Of a DNA stretch of 64,000 nucleotides, positions 21,971 to 32,763 are shown piece after piece. Source of the stretch: Fulvia fulva (taxonomy: Eukaryota; Ascomycota; Dothideomycetes; Mycosphaerellales; Mycosphaerellaceae). Each line of letters opens with the position of its first letter. Position 1 is the stretch's first letter. Position numbers and translations under genes: made by a program. The stretch is taken from positions 1,116,001 through 1,180,000 of the forward strand of contig NC_063019.1 in assembly GCF_020509005.1 (NCBI RefSeq), given 5' to 3'. The notes beneath the pieces are model-generated. The model saw nothing but the letters and a program-made list of their open reading frames with translations, was not told where the DNA came from and made no database searches.

Positions 21971-22301
21971 GCCACTAAGCGAGCGACAGGCATCAGCTAC
22001 GCGAGCTGCACTCACTGTGTTTGTGGCTTTGATTCAACTTCAATTTCGAAAAGCTCTTCTTGCACCACCTCACCCTCACCTTCGACCTTCGTTTCTTCAT
22101 ACACACACCACCCTCCCTCAATGGTATAGCTCTCTCATTCCTTTGAGAGCACCTTACTCCTTCACTTAATCGCGGCGGCCGTCTTTGAAAGAGACCACCG
22201 GCAACACCAGCTTCGATTCTTAGCAAAGTTGACAGACACCACTTTCGTTCATCAGCAAGAGGGGGCTTTCCATCACCATCATCAGCGTCAACAGCAGCAA
22301 G

Positions 22302-24050
22302 ATGGTTCTCATCAAGCAGCTCGTGGCCACGGCCGCGATGGCTGCTCTAGCTCTCGCAGTACCAGGTGAGTGCCACCGCAGCAGAAATGGTGGCAATGCA
22401 GGCGACACTGCCTCGCACATGTCACCCTCACATAACCAGCAATGACTGACTCGATACACAGCACCAAAGAATGCACTCGCTAAGCGTTCTTTCACCGCAA
22501 AGTCTCACGGTCGCGGTCACGTCGGAGGCTTCGACGAGATTGCTCGCACCCATCGCAAATTTGGCTGGCAGATCCTCGAGTTCAACGCCCAACCAGCAGC
22601 GCGTTTCAGCGGCACCATTGAGCCGCCGGCACCGTACTCAACCTCAAGCAGCTCTTCTTCAGTTGCTCTACCTGCCTACGCACCACCTGTGAGTGCCGGC
22701 ACCGCTTCTTCTAGTGCCGTGTACACGACCTTCACCATTTCTCTCCCGACCACCGCCTCTGATGGCACTGGCGCTCCGACTCCCACTCCATACGGCACGC
22801 CAATCTACACCAACACCACCACTGTCAGCCAGTCTGCTACACGCACTGGCTCCGAGGATGGTGAGGTCACCACCGTTCCTGAGGCCAACGAGGCCGAGTA
22901 CCTCACCGAAGTCACCATCGGTGGCCAGAAGCTTCAGATGAACTTCGACACCGGCTCCGCTGATCTGTAAGTTGACAACTCTCTCCTCCCAAAATGCCAA
23001 GTGCTGACAATTTCGCAGGTGGGTCTTCAGCGACAAGCTCACCAAGGAGCAGATTGGCCAGCATGCTATCTTCGTTGCAGACAAGAGCCCCACCTTCGAG
23101 GAGATCGAGGGTGCCACCTGGAACATCAGCTACGGCGATGGCAGCTCCGCAGGCGGCACAGTTGGCTATGATACCGTCGATGTCGGTGGCGTCACTGTTG
23201 AAAAGCAAGCCGTCGAGATCGCCACCCGCATGAGCGACATGTTCCTGAGGGATCCCAACATGGATGGCCTCCTTGGTCTATCTTTCGGGGTGCTCAGCAC
23301 TGTTAGGCCAAAGCCGCAGCACACCTTCTGGGAGAACGTTCTTCCTGACCTCAGCCACCCAGTCTTCACTGCCGACCTTGAGGAGACTGACGGCACTGGC
23401 ACTTATGAGTTCGGTATGCGTCCCCAGCTTTGCGTACCTCTCTCAATCACTGACCATCCGCAGGCAACATCGACCCCGACAAGTACTCTGGCGAGATCCA
23501 CTACGTTCCTGTCAACGCCTCCGCTGGTTACTGGCAATTCCTCATGCCAAGCTACAAGATTGGCGACAAGGTATGTCTTGACTCCACAACGAGGGTGGCT
23601 GCTCTACCCTCGGAAGGTCCACTGCACGACGACCTCACTCTACCTTAACCTCTTGGGCAAAGGTACTGACATCGCTTTGCTTAATAGGTCCACGAATGCA
23701 GCGACTGCAGCCCAATCATCGCAGACACCGGTACCACGCTCATCTACCTTGATGGCCCTCTCGTCGAAGCCTACTACAAGCAAGTCAAGACAGTCCAATA
23801 TGACCAGCTGCACAATGCGTGGCTCTACGACTGCAGTGAGACGCTTCCCGACCTCGGTATCGACATCGGTGGTTACATGGCCACTGTCAAGGGTGCCGAC
23901 ATGAAGTACGCGGAGGAGGTTGGTCAGTGCATGGCGGGTGTGCAGCAGGGACCTGGCAAGATCCAGATCATGGGTGACATCGTCCTCAAGCAATTCTTTG
24001 CTGTCTTCGATGGAGGCGAGGAGCGCTTCGGCATTGCGCTGAAGGACTAG
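22302..24050 (+). CDS. Secreted pepsin-like aspartic protease (family A1)
   Basis: Five exons, 22302-22365, 22462-22966, 23019-23413, 23464-23570 and 23688-24050, join in frame to 477 aa. A signal peptide (MVLIKQLVATAAMAALALAV) is followed by a propeptide of about 60 residues rich in basic residues. A Ser/Thr/Pro-rich linker comes next, then the bilobal catalytic unit. The first active site is FDTGSADLWVFS, which is split by an intron after DL. The flap area is WNISYGDGSSAGGTVG, and the second active site is IADTGTTLIYLD. The C-terminal block IMGDIVLKQFFAVFD closes the fold. It cleaves proteins at acidic pH outside the cell or in the vacuole. The long low-complexity linker between propeptide and catalytic domain is unusual compared with classical penicillopepsins. 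Confidence 0.92.
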
Positions 24051-24600
24051 GCTCGTGGTTGAGCGATGACACCACTCACCCACTCTTACAAACATGGAGG
24101 CTCCAGCAAGGAGACCTTGAAGCTCGAAGCCCAAAGGCTGAGCTACGTGCATGATGAAAAGTATGATGAGAAGCATAGCGTGCATAGCATGCAAAGGTAC
24201 TTCCTGTTTCTGAACATCCCTTCCACATGATATGCCTGTCCAATGACCTGCGTCCTTATATCTTGCTGATGCTGTGTCAAGAGACGATACAATGTGGCAC
24301 TATCCGAGCACTGCGCAGTGGGTCCTTTGTCCTTCAATGCCCGCACGTCCGATGAGGTTGAGAGACATTGCGGTTTCGATGATGCCTCCTAGCTCGAGTT
24401 TGAGGATACAGCACGACAGCGTACGAGCTCCACACCGCCACTGGTCACCGCACCATCGGATCATTTTGCCTGGTGTGCCCATCTGCTTGGCCCATGCGGT
24501 CTTCATCCTGGAGAGGATGGGTGATGGAACAGACACAGTCGAGCACGATAATGACAGGGGTTAATGCGCAGGATATCCGTCGATGCTGCAATAGCACGTG
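24051..24600. other. Intergenic between convergent genes
   Basis: 550 bp between the protease and caleosin stop codons. No coding signal. Confidence 0.5.
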
Positions 24601-25463
24601 TTACCTGATTCTCTTCGCAGCAAACTCATCTGCCTTCCTCTGGTAAATACTGCCATCATAACTCGCTCTGCAATCATCCTTGCTCAAAATGCCATCTTTC
24701 GGCCAGATCAATAGATACAGCGCCAACCACTCGAGCATACTCGCAGTCCACCCAAACGGATCGCACAACAACCTCTGCCCTTTATGCGCTCTGGCAAGAT
24801 CGTAGAGATCAACGCCACGCTTACTGCCAGCATCATACTTCGCGAAGAAATCCTCGAATTGCTGCGGCCTGAAGCGTCCTTCCTGGTCATAAGTGTTGCT
24901 ATCGCTACCGTGTTTGCATTTGTGTATGTTGTTCAGATATATCCGAAACCACAGATCAGGGAGGTAGCGGCCAGCAGGTAATGTCGGGTACGACATACTG
25001 CCCGCTATGATGATGGTGACGAGAAGGCACAGGAGAGGGTGCCAGCCCCAAGCTGCGCAGCCGCGGTAGATATCTAAGGGCCAGATGATTCCATCTGCAT
25101 CGGGGTCCCAATAGCTGCAGTGTTGCTGGAGGACGGTTTGGTGAGCGTGCTTCTCGCGCCAGGAGGGTGTGCCGTTTGGTGTCTCGTTGAAGACGGCGAG
25201 ATTGACGCGAGCTGTGCCTGGATCGAGGAGGGCGTCGTCTGGGTGGGGGATGTAGAGCTGGCGTTCTACCGTGATGGCTTCGTGGGCGAGGGACGTGGCG
25301 TAGGGCTTCGTGATGGGAGGGAGGTGTTGATGCCGTTGGTCTTGGGGTGGTTGATCCTGTTTTTGGCGGATTGGTTTTGTTGTATATCGTTGTTGGTAGC
25401 GTCTGGTGCTGCAGTGCGTAGTAAGTTGGTCGCTTCTTGTGGTTGTGATGCGAGAGATGGCAT
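24601..25463 (-). CDS. Caleosin (calcium-binding lipid-droplet peroxygenase), one-base frameshift near the N-terminus
   Basis: The main frame contains an EF-hand (WDPDADGIIWPLDIYRG), a hydrophobic hairpin region with proline residues (LLCLLVTIIIAGSMSYPTLP) and the caleosin C-terminal block RFRPQQFEDFFAKYD. These are the three diagnostic parts of the family. Caleosins sit in lipid-droplet or ER membranes, bind haem and calcium, and hydroxylate fatty acids using hydroperoxides. The likely start is the ATG at 25463 (MPSLASQPQEATNLL), which lies one frame away from the main body. The switch falls at about 25318-25326 in a CTCCCTCCC run, and total length is one base short of a multiple of three. 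A later in-frame start cannot be excluded, because no ATG precedes the EF-hand region in the main frame. Confidence 0.82.
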
Positions 25464-26632
25464 GGTGGCGATTGTCGTGCTGTCGCTTGGAGGACTCCGA
25501 CCGGGACAGGAACCGTGAAGAGCAGTGTCTCCATTCTGCCTCTGTAAGGCAGCTGAATCTTCCCCAATCTGTGCTTTGGCTTCTGAGGCAACTGCAGTAG
25601 TGCCTATCTTCTGATCTCTGGGCTGCGATGGAGTCGATGGCTTTGTCGCAGTCGTCCTTCGTTCCAAAGTACTGAAGATGGACACCCTGGACACCTCTAG
25701 AGCAGGCGATCGAGTCAGTGGTGAGAACGCCATATATTCGACTCTCTTTACTACTGCGAGACTGTTCAGCGATGCTCAACGTGAACAAGACCCACAAAGT
25801 TGTGACGTCGTCGTGCAAACCTGGTCGAGATGCAAACTCTATTGATCCTCCGTCCCGTCCGATGTCAGGTTCACAGCCAATGCCATGGCGGTCGTTGTTC
25901 GACGTCTTGCATGTGAAAGTGCTGATGATGCACTGGCATTCCCGCTGCATGGACTTGATGAAGATGAAAATGCAAGAGGACGCTGGAAGTTGGGAACATG
26001 ACCTTCCCTTCTCCCGTGGATCATGAATGTCTCAAAAGCCGTCAGACTCATGCGAGAGCATGCATTCCCATTGTACGTATTGCATGAAGCTTAAGGTCGA
26101 TCTCGACAACATGTCGCAGTAGGCAAAGGAAAGAAAGGATGAAGTCGCCATTGCCCTGCCTCGCCCGGAGGATTCCCGGCTGCTGATTCAGCGTCTTGTT
26201 CTTGGCAAACACGAGATCTTCGCGATTACGAAACCACATCATCTTTTATGTGCTGACATCCTCGCCGACATTTACCGCGACGTGACTGGCGACACCGAGC
26301 TGTGGATAGACAGCGAAAGGATGCCGACTGATGTCTCACGCCTTTTGGCTCTCACTCAGGGACCTATTTGAGCGTGGACTTCTGGACTGGATCTACCAGA
26401 AGCTCGTACAACATAATTGAAGCAATGACGAGAAGACGCCCCCATAGACAGGAAGTACATTTTTCTTCTTCTCTGCCTGATGCTGGTCTTCATGTCTTTT
26501 GCAATGAGGTTTATTACCTCAGCAAGTAATAACCAACGTTTTGGCCAGCCGTTGAGATCTCTAAAGATGAGTCAGCCACGTTGTCCTCGATCAAGCTAAA
26601 ATATCATCAAAGATACATACCTACACACAACC
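25464..26632. other. Intergenic, no gene seen
   Basis: 1.17 kb between divergent genes (caleosin on the left, orphan gene on the right). Frames that run through from the caleosin gene look non-coding upstream of 25463. Should contain both promoters. Confidence 0.45.
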
Positions 26633-27637
26633 ATGGCTTCTCAAGGCGTGCTGGACAGGAAAGTCACCACAAATGCTGAAAATCAAGCCGATCTGGAGAA
26701 TCATTACGAGCAACGCCTACAAGATATCCGATCAGAACGGTCTCGATATGGCATCCGTGAATACGGGTCTTACATAACCGCATGCAACAGATCGACCTGT
26801 ACCCAAAACCATCGATGGGCAAGATCTGATCTCAAGAGAGCCTGCAGAGCCAACATCCTGGTGTACATCATACCTCACGAGTCTGAACGAGAAGGTGTCC
26901 AGCGACTGAACGCCAGAGTTCGGGCACGAGCTGCTGTGGCGATGGAATCGTTCAGGGCGAGCCCTGACTCGGTTCTGTCACATCGAGCATATTTCATGGA
27001 GTGTCGATGGTCGGAAGATGTATACCCGGACCATGATCTTGAGCACCACCTCGATAAGCTCATAGCGGATCATTTGAGGCTATGCGATTGGTTGGAGAGC
27101 GAGAGCGACAGGACGGCGGAGAAGCATAGGGCAGCCGAGCCTGATGCTCCAGAATGGAATGGTGTGGTACCTTCGATGCGAGCTGTGTTCATGATTTTCT
27201 GGCCTGATGATCGATATTGCAACGAGGCTACAGGGCGCGCTGCACTAGTCCTCACTGGCGACGATAGTGGGATGAAGTCTGGTCCGATTACTCTGGATGG
27301 CCTCTCGGCGGACCGTTTACCAGGTTATGGAAGCCATGACAGGATTGTTCACCTTCCACTAGCAAAAGCCGTCGGATTCCTCGCTCACATCAACGAGCGA
27401 GAGGTAGCTGCGAACGAAGCACTACGAGCTCGTGACGAGTACTACATTGCGAGTACTCGGGACGAGTGTCTAGAGGAGGCACGCGAGAGGTTGACACTTT
27501 CAAAAACAGATCAGATCTCTGATCGAGCTGATAGTACTATCAGAAATGCAAAGTCACGCCAAAGGTGGCGCCAGATCTTCTCGGAAGAGGGCTTTTCTGA
27601 GCGACACGCAATGCTGGCGGCAATGTCACTTGCCTAG
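26633..27637 (+). CDS. Hypothetical protein, 334 aa, no recognised domain
   Basis: A long single-exon frame starting at an ATG with a good context (ACCATGG). Its length and lack of interruptions support it as a real gene. The N-terminal third has a cysteine pair (ACNRSTCTQNH). The middle is rich in charged helices (HDLEHHLDKLIADHLRLCDWLE), followed by a more globular part (SMRAVFMIFWPDD). The C-terminal third is a charged helix-prone segment (EVAANEALRARDEYY, SRQRWRQIFSEEGFSERHAML). No signal peptide or membrane segment is visible, so it is probably cytoplasmic or nuclear. I cannot assign a family; it may be lineage-specific. Confidence 0.6.
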   Translation: MASQGVLDRKVTTNAENQADLENHYEQRLQDIRSERSRYGIREYGSYITACNRSTCTQNHRWARSDLKRACRANILVYIIPHESEREGVQRLNARVRARAAVAMESFRASPDSVLSHRAYFMECRWSEDVYPDHDLEHHLDKLIADHLRLCDWLESESDRTAEKHRAAEPDAPEWNGVVPSMRAVFMIFWPDDRYCNEATGRAALVLTGDDSGMKSGPITLDGLSADRLPGYGSHDRIVHLPLAKAVGFLAHINEREVAANEALRARDEYYIASTRDECLEEARERLTLSKTDQISDRADSTIRNAKSRQRWRQIFSEEGFSERHAMLAAMSLA

Positions 27638-27920
27638 GACAGCATCATGATTAACAGGAAGAAATGATCGCGAGCCGGACTTGCGACTTGCACATCACCT
27701 GCCGGCGCATCACTCTAGTCAAAAGAACAAGGAATACCACTGAATCTTGTCAAGCGAATGGATTCTCGATATTATCTCATCAACAAGTTCGAGGTCCTGT
27801 GTGGCTAGGCGTCTCTTCATGGGCTGAGGAGCCGGACTCTGACAGGAACACCGCCCACTGAACACGTCAAAACTCTCAGATCAGACCACGGCCATCCCAT
27901 TCCACCTCCACCCCACTATA

Positions 27921-28391
27921 TCACTTACACACAGTAAACAACACAATCCCCTCCCCCTCCTCAGCCATATAACGCCCCTCCCCACTCGGCAGCGGCTTCC
28001 CTCCCTCCTCCCCTCCCACACAGCCCGTACTACTCACCGCATACACCTCACAAAAAGCACTCATAGCCTTAATCCAAGCCGACCGATACTGCGGCAGAAG
28101 GTTATAACAGCCGGCCCGGACGGGCTCCGTGCCGTAGAACAGGTCTTGAATAAGGAGGCGTTTCCGCTCGAGGCTGTCTTTGCCGCAGACGGTGTCTTCG
28201 TACATCCAGATGTCGACGTAGCGGGGTGGGATGTATTCGTTGTAGCCTTCGGCTGTGGCTTGGGCGGTGAGACCTTCGGAGAGGGGTTGGGCGGTGTGGG
28301 AAGGGTCGTTGATAACCGGGGTGCTGTGGGTGAGGGCTATGAAGATCGTGATGGTGAGAGCTGGGATTAGGAGGAGGGTTGCTTGGAACAT
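27921..28391 (-). CDS. Small secreted protein, 156 aa
   Basis: Single exon from the ATG at 28391. The first 24 residues are a strong hydrophobic leader (FQATLLLIPALTITIFIALTHST), followed by a mature chain without further membrane segments. Cysteines are at VCGKD, GCYNL, FCEVY, GCVGG and the C-terminal VCK: five in the mature part, so one would be unpaired. The block YVDIWMYEDTVCG followed by LERKRLLIQDLFYG is the most structured-looking segment. I do not recognise a family. Secretion is inferred from the leader. Confidence 0.55.
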   Translation of the reverse strand: MFQATLLLIPALTITIFIALTHSTPVINDPSHTAQPLSEGLTAQATAEGYNEYIPPRYVDIWMYEDTVCGKDSLERKRLLIQDLFYGTEPVRAGCYNLLPQYRSAWIKAMSAFCEVYAVSSTGCVGGEEGGKPLPSGEGRYMAEEGEGIVLFTVCK

Positions 28392-29049
28392 GGTTGTTGT
28401 TCTTGGGATCGTGTGGTTGTGTGGTCAAATGGACTCTGATGGTCGGTGGTTTGCTGTTCGTTCCATGAGAGATGCACATACTGGCAGAGGTTCTTATAGC
28501 TCGAATCGCATGGCATGTGCTTGGGCTCTGTGGCTGTCATCGAATGCACGGGTCTAGAGACCAAGCCATAGGCCGCGTAGCAAGTACGGGCAACATCTGT
28601 GGTGATCGTAGAGGAAACGTGCCGCGCGGCGTGTCGTCGACTCAAGATGATATTGCCTGCTTCAAGCATGAGAATATATAGCATAGGCAGTGTCTGCAGT
28701 GACCATATACAAGACTGTCATCACCACATCGGGTGTCTCCCAGATGCTAGTCTACGTCCTCGACAGGGTCAATCTGTCGTTGGCCGTGATCACGAACAAC
28801 TTCGACCTCCTTTCGTGTGCGTTCCGTATATATCTTGCATGATCTGGACTCGTGTGTAACGGAGCACGAACTTGCTTTACATAGTTCACAGCCACTGGTA
28901 CCACGTTACGCATAGCAGATGTTGCTTCTGTGCGACTGTGGCGATACTCGTGTTGACATGTTAGACACCTCGTTGCGAGCTAGGTTTGCAGTCCTTCCAA
29001 ATGCCTCGCGATGACGGCCCTGAATACGCCCTGATTGTGTATCATCTCC
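28392..29049. other. Intergenic, no gene seen
   Basis: 658 bp upstream of the small secreted protein gene and downstream of the dispersed BTB-like gene. Nothing coding recognised. Confidence 0.45.
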
Positions 29050-29801
29050 TCACAAGTCCACCATGTAAGACCCCCGTACTGCATCACCAAGCTCTCCGTC
29101 CAACTTCATCGGATCCCGTTCATACTCCGCGAACGCAGCACCCAAAGCCGCGACGAACTCCCTCGAAGACGGAAGCTTATCATAATAGTCCCAGTGCTCC
29201 GCTTGGACCTCAGGCCCGAACTTGCGACTAGCTAGCACGAACTTCTCCAAGAGGAGCCGGCCCAGTGGCGTATCGATAGGGACCTGGTGAACAGTGTACT
29301 GAATATGGAATATGATATCGACGCGGGACTGCAGTAGGCCAATCAAGTCGTGCATCACAGCATTTTGGAACTTTGGTACTTGGTACCTATAACCGAAGCA
29401 CCAGGCGGAGATCAGTAGACCTTCGTAATGGCGGAGCTCATCGAGGGTGTTGACTGCTGCTGTTGGCAGAGACCCTTTGACGATGAAGTGGTTGAGAAGC
29501 TTGAAGGTGTCATATGATTCTTCGGCAAGGTTGAGGACGCCATGCTCACGGCCGTCGAAGTCAGGGTATGCGAGACGTGGGGAAAGGGCCTCAAGAGCAG
29601 CTCGGTCGATGGTGTGGTGTCTGATATTCATGTCGCCGTCGAGAATGTCGATGTAGACATCTGGTCGCGCTTCGGTTTGACTGGAAGCGAATGTTAGAGC
29701 TGCATGTAGTAACAGGGGCAAAACTCGTACGCTGCAACTCGGTCCAGAGCTCGGAGGTACTCAGGCGTGGATTGCACTTCGACGGCAGCTTTACTGTCCA
29801 T
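29050..29801 (-). CDS. BTB/POZ-like protein, dispersed member of the 10.8-kb family (233 aa)
   Basis: Exon 1 (29731-29801) is joined to exon 2 (29050-29680) over a 50-nt phase-2 intron with a GTACG donor. This is the same position and phase as in the tandem copies at 10.8-13.9 kb. The chain reads DVYIDILDGD, then a helix pair (ALEALSPRLAYP), YDTFKLLNHFIVKGSLP and the hallmark WCFGYRYQVPKFQNAVM, with a C-terminal half containing GRLLLEKFVLASRKFG. It is intact. Residues conserved between this copy and the array (WCFG, FQNAVM, and the leucine-rich block after them) are the best guide to the functional core of the family. Confidence 0.7.
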
Positions 29802-29821
29802 ATTTTGGAGATTCGCTCAGC

Positions 29822-29963
29822 AGCGTGGCAGCCGTGATGATCATCTGAGGCGAAGGGGTGTTGGAAGGGTTGTTGGTGCTTGGAGAGTCGTTTGGTAGCG
29901 TGGTGGCGCCGGCGGTGGTGGTCATCTGAGACGAAGAGATGGTGGAAAGTTGTTGGTGTTTGG
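29822..29963. repeat. Imperfect tandem duplication in the upstream region
   Basis: Two related units begin at about 29822 and 29897 (both AGCGTGG...). They share TCATCTGAG and TTGTTGGTG cores with several substitutions. They lie just upstream of the start codon of the dispersed BTB-like gene, in the 336-bp gap before the Clr2 gene. No gene is seen in the rest of that gap (29802-30138). Confidence 0.55.
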
Positions 29964-30138
29964 TTGCTGATGGAAGAGCGCGGCTAGAAGTAGCGACCGA
30001 TGGAGAGCATTCACTCGTGGTCCAAGGCAGCAATGAGCCAATCAGCTGAGTAGAGTAGATCGTCGACTACACATGTGATACCGTAGAACGGCCGAAGTGA
30101 AACACTTGAGCTATGGACGGATATCAGAAGCTGCAGGC

Positions 30139-32171
30139 CTAAAAGTACGACCCTCCAAAATCCGTCAAATTCGAATCGTCCATACCATCAAGGTTCATGA
30201 ACTCATCCAGCCCACCATGACCTGTGTCTTGATGCAACGCATCATCAGCAGTATCAAACTTCGGATCAATGTCAATTGCATTATCACTGTTAGATCCAGC
30301 AGCAGAGCCATCGAGATTGGGATCAACATTCTCCGGCTGCGTGTCCAGAGGCTGAATACCATCCTTGAACTCAGCATCTGGTGGGATAGATTGGCCATAC
30401 GCCAATTTCCGGGAGTCTCTTCGATGGTTCTCACGAGGGAGGCGCGGAAGATGGGTTGGTCTGTTGCTGTTGATGCAGTCGCCGCGGCTGTTCATCCATA
30501 GGGAGGATTCTTGGACCTCGCCTTTTTTCTGCGCGCCGGCAAAAAGTGCTGGCTGGAGTAGGGGCAGTAGGAGACTGGCCTCGTACCAGCGACCCTTGAT
30601 GTCGTCCAGATTGACAGCGTGGCCTGGTTTGATCAGCTGCCAGTAGTTGGCCACTTGTCTTATGCGGATCGAAAGCGAGTTCCGGTAAGCCAAGTCGTCC
30701 GTCAAGCGTTGCGGTAGCTGTGGGTTGTTGTTGGGTGAAGCCGGAGTTGGCACATTGGGGTCTCGATGGGTGACGGCGGACAGCTTGTAAACATCGCCCA
30801 CGAGCCTGCACGACTGTTCCAGAACCTGCTTAGGGTTCATCGCCGAGACTCTCTTGCGCTCGACGATGTCGTGCACGACAATGATGTCGGTGCCAGAGCC
30901 AATGTGCAGTCGTACTGGATCACCGACCCATATCTTCTCGCAACCCAGGTAGATGCCGTCGTAGTGCTGCTGGAACACGCCAGCCTCCGGCTGCGTAGCT
31001 TTGCTTCTGTTGAACGGGGTATACGTCGAGTCGACCATCTTGGAGGCCAGGATTGAAGCATCAACCTCCAAGTCACCCTTGCCATACTTGCCGTGCAGCA
31101 TGCCATGCCAGTCAGCATGCTCGTATCGCGGCGGCTCTGCAATGGAATTCAGGACGCTCATAGTGAACTGAGGTACGCTCCAAGCCAGCCACGGACGCAG
31201 CTCCTCTGTTGTCTTCGTCATGGGTACAGTGTTCCCGCCTGGGTGCGACAATGGCTGTACGGAATAGTGGAAGGTGTTTCTGTTGCTGCCGCCCGAGTTC
31301 TTGATCCACCGTCCCAGCACCGTAGCAAGACCCCATGCTTGACCACGCGAGAACCAGACAAGTTCGCCAGGTCGGAACATGAAGCCTTTGTATTGTCTGT
31401 CGATGTTCTGGTCTGGATACTTTGCAGGAGATAGAGGAGTTGGCACCGGCTTCGGAGCAGGTGGCGTTGCTTTGATGTTCTGCGCACTGCTCAGCCGTGC
31501 CATCGGCGCTGGTTGGTTGATGCTGGGCTTCGCTTCAGAGTCCTGCTTGAAAGACCTCTCAGCCTTGAGCTTAGCACCTGGTACTAGATTCTCAAGATCT
31601 TCGGGAGAACAGATTTTGCAGCTGCAGTTGTCTGGATCGCCGCTCTCGTCGGTGCTGAGCCACAGCAGATGCGGGAAGAAGTCGTTTGGACTCCTGAAGC
31701 GTTTCCGACGTCCCGCAGGATGGCCATAGAGGTATGCATCTTGTCTGTCGTTACCACCGGCGGCGTGTGTCTTGTTCTTGACTTCCAGCTCGCCATCTCT
31801 TTCTGTCTTTTTCACGTGCTCGTAGAGGCGATAGTTCTCGGGGAAGCTGACGAGAATGTAGCCGTGGTCTGGTGTATGGTCAACATATCTGCCAGTACGT
31901 CTACTGATACCAGGCCACACATACCGCTTCCCGACTTGTCCTTCCAGTCCAGCTCTCTTGCTAGCATGCCACCAAGCTTGCGCCGCCAGTCCAGGTGTTT
32001 CGTCTCTTCAGGCTTGACCTCCCGGTAGTAGTCGCTGACGCCATCTTTGTCCGCCTTCTGATCCAGCTGGTCGTCGGTGGGCGAATTCGTCTCCTTCCGC
32101 TTGGCGCCCTTTGTGATGATCTCGAGCTTGCCATCACTGCGACGCACGTAGAGTGGGTAGAATCGTGCCAT
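30139..32171 (-). CDS. clr2: Transcription-silencing protein Clr2 (SHREC subunit) homologue, one-base frameshift
   Basis: The start MARFYPLYVRRSDGKLEI at 32171, a block LGGMLARELDWKD, then SFPENYRLYEHVKK and AYLYGHPAGRRKRFRSPN with NCSCKICSPED are the diagnostic N-terminal features of fungal Clr2. The central part (FMFRPGELVWFSRGQAWGLA and IYLGCEKIWVGDPVRL) corresponds to the BAH-like module of the family. In fission yeast Clr2 belongs to the SHREC complex, which deacetylates histones and limits RNA polymerase II access in heterochromatin. The N-terminal 80 residues lie one frame away from the rest. The switch is at about 31930, at a GGG run, where one missing G would give KSGKRYVWPG; total length is one base short of a multiple of three. 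A 32-36-nt intron could be drawn instead but would be abnormally short. It is divergent from the SNF2 gene. Confidence 0.85.
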
Positions 32172-32763
32172 GTTCGGGAGCGGCTATGATGATGTGGCGG
32201 GCTTAAGTGTGATTCTGTACCATCTTGAGGAGGGACGCGGTAGTCGATGTTATCGAGAGGCCATGGTCAGTACACTATGGCGGCCATTCACCACATCTTC
32301 TTGTGCGCAACAAGTGCAGTTGCAGCTTGTGACGATGGCCTGCATGATCGCCGGCCAGGTTTCGGCAGATCTGCCGAGCCCGCAGGATCCCTGCCAAACG
32401 CGTCGCGTTGCCCCGACGAAACTTTATCGCGGTCGACACGCGAAAGTCAAGTCGCTGACTCCCGATCTCGACTACCACCACATCACTCACACTGCTCACT
32501 TCATCGGAAAGCAGAAGTTGCTGTCGACGTCGCTTCCACTTCCGCCTCTTGCTCCTTTCTCTTGTTCTTGCTTCTCAACCTGTCGCAGCCCGACACAAGC
32601 AGCGACCCGTCCGTGCAGGCACAGGGATCTACCTCCTAGAGTGGACCACTGCAAACACATTTGACACCTGCAGCTCGCAACACGGCGCCATTGTCTGCAT
32701 TCGCCCACCAAATTCAGCGACTTGAACTTCACGCGCCCGCGAGAAGCACTTCCCGCACTCTAC
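32172..32763. promoter_or_regulatory. Divergent promoter region Clr2 / SNF2-PHD ATPase
   Basis: 592 bp between opposite start codons. CT-rich towards the SNF2 side. The frame of the SNF2 gene runs back to 32722, but only from a non-ATG codon. Confidence 0.5.

Larger units (their letters stand above)
21036..22301. other. Intergenic / long upstream region of the protease gene
   Basis: 1.27 kb. Holds a short tandem repeat at 21300-21328, a TATA element at 21964 and a CT-rich stretch from about 22020 to 22170 typical of fungal promoter/leader sequence. No gene seen. Confidence 0.5.

Noticed and set aside
31886..31921. A 32-36-nt intron to restore the Clr2 frame
   Set aside because: Donor phases do not match for the best GT, and the length is abnormal; a lost G in a G run explains the frame better.
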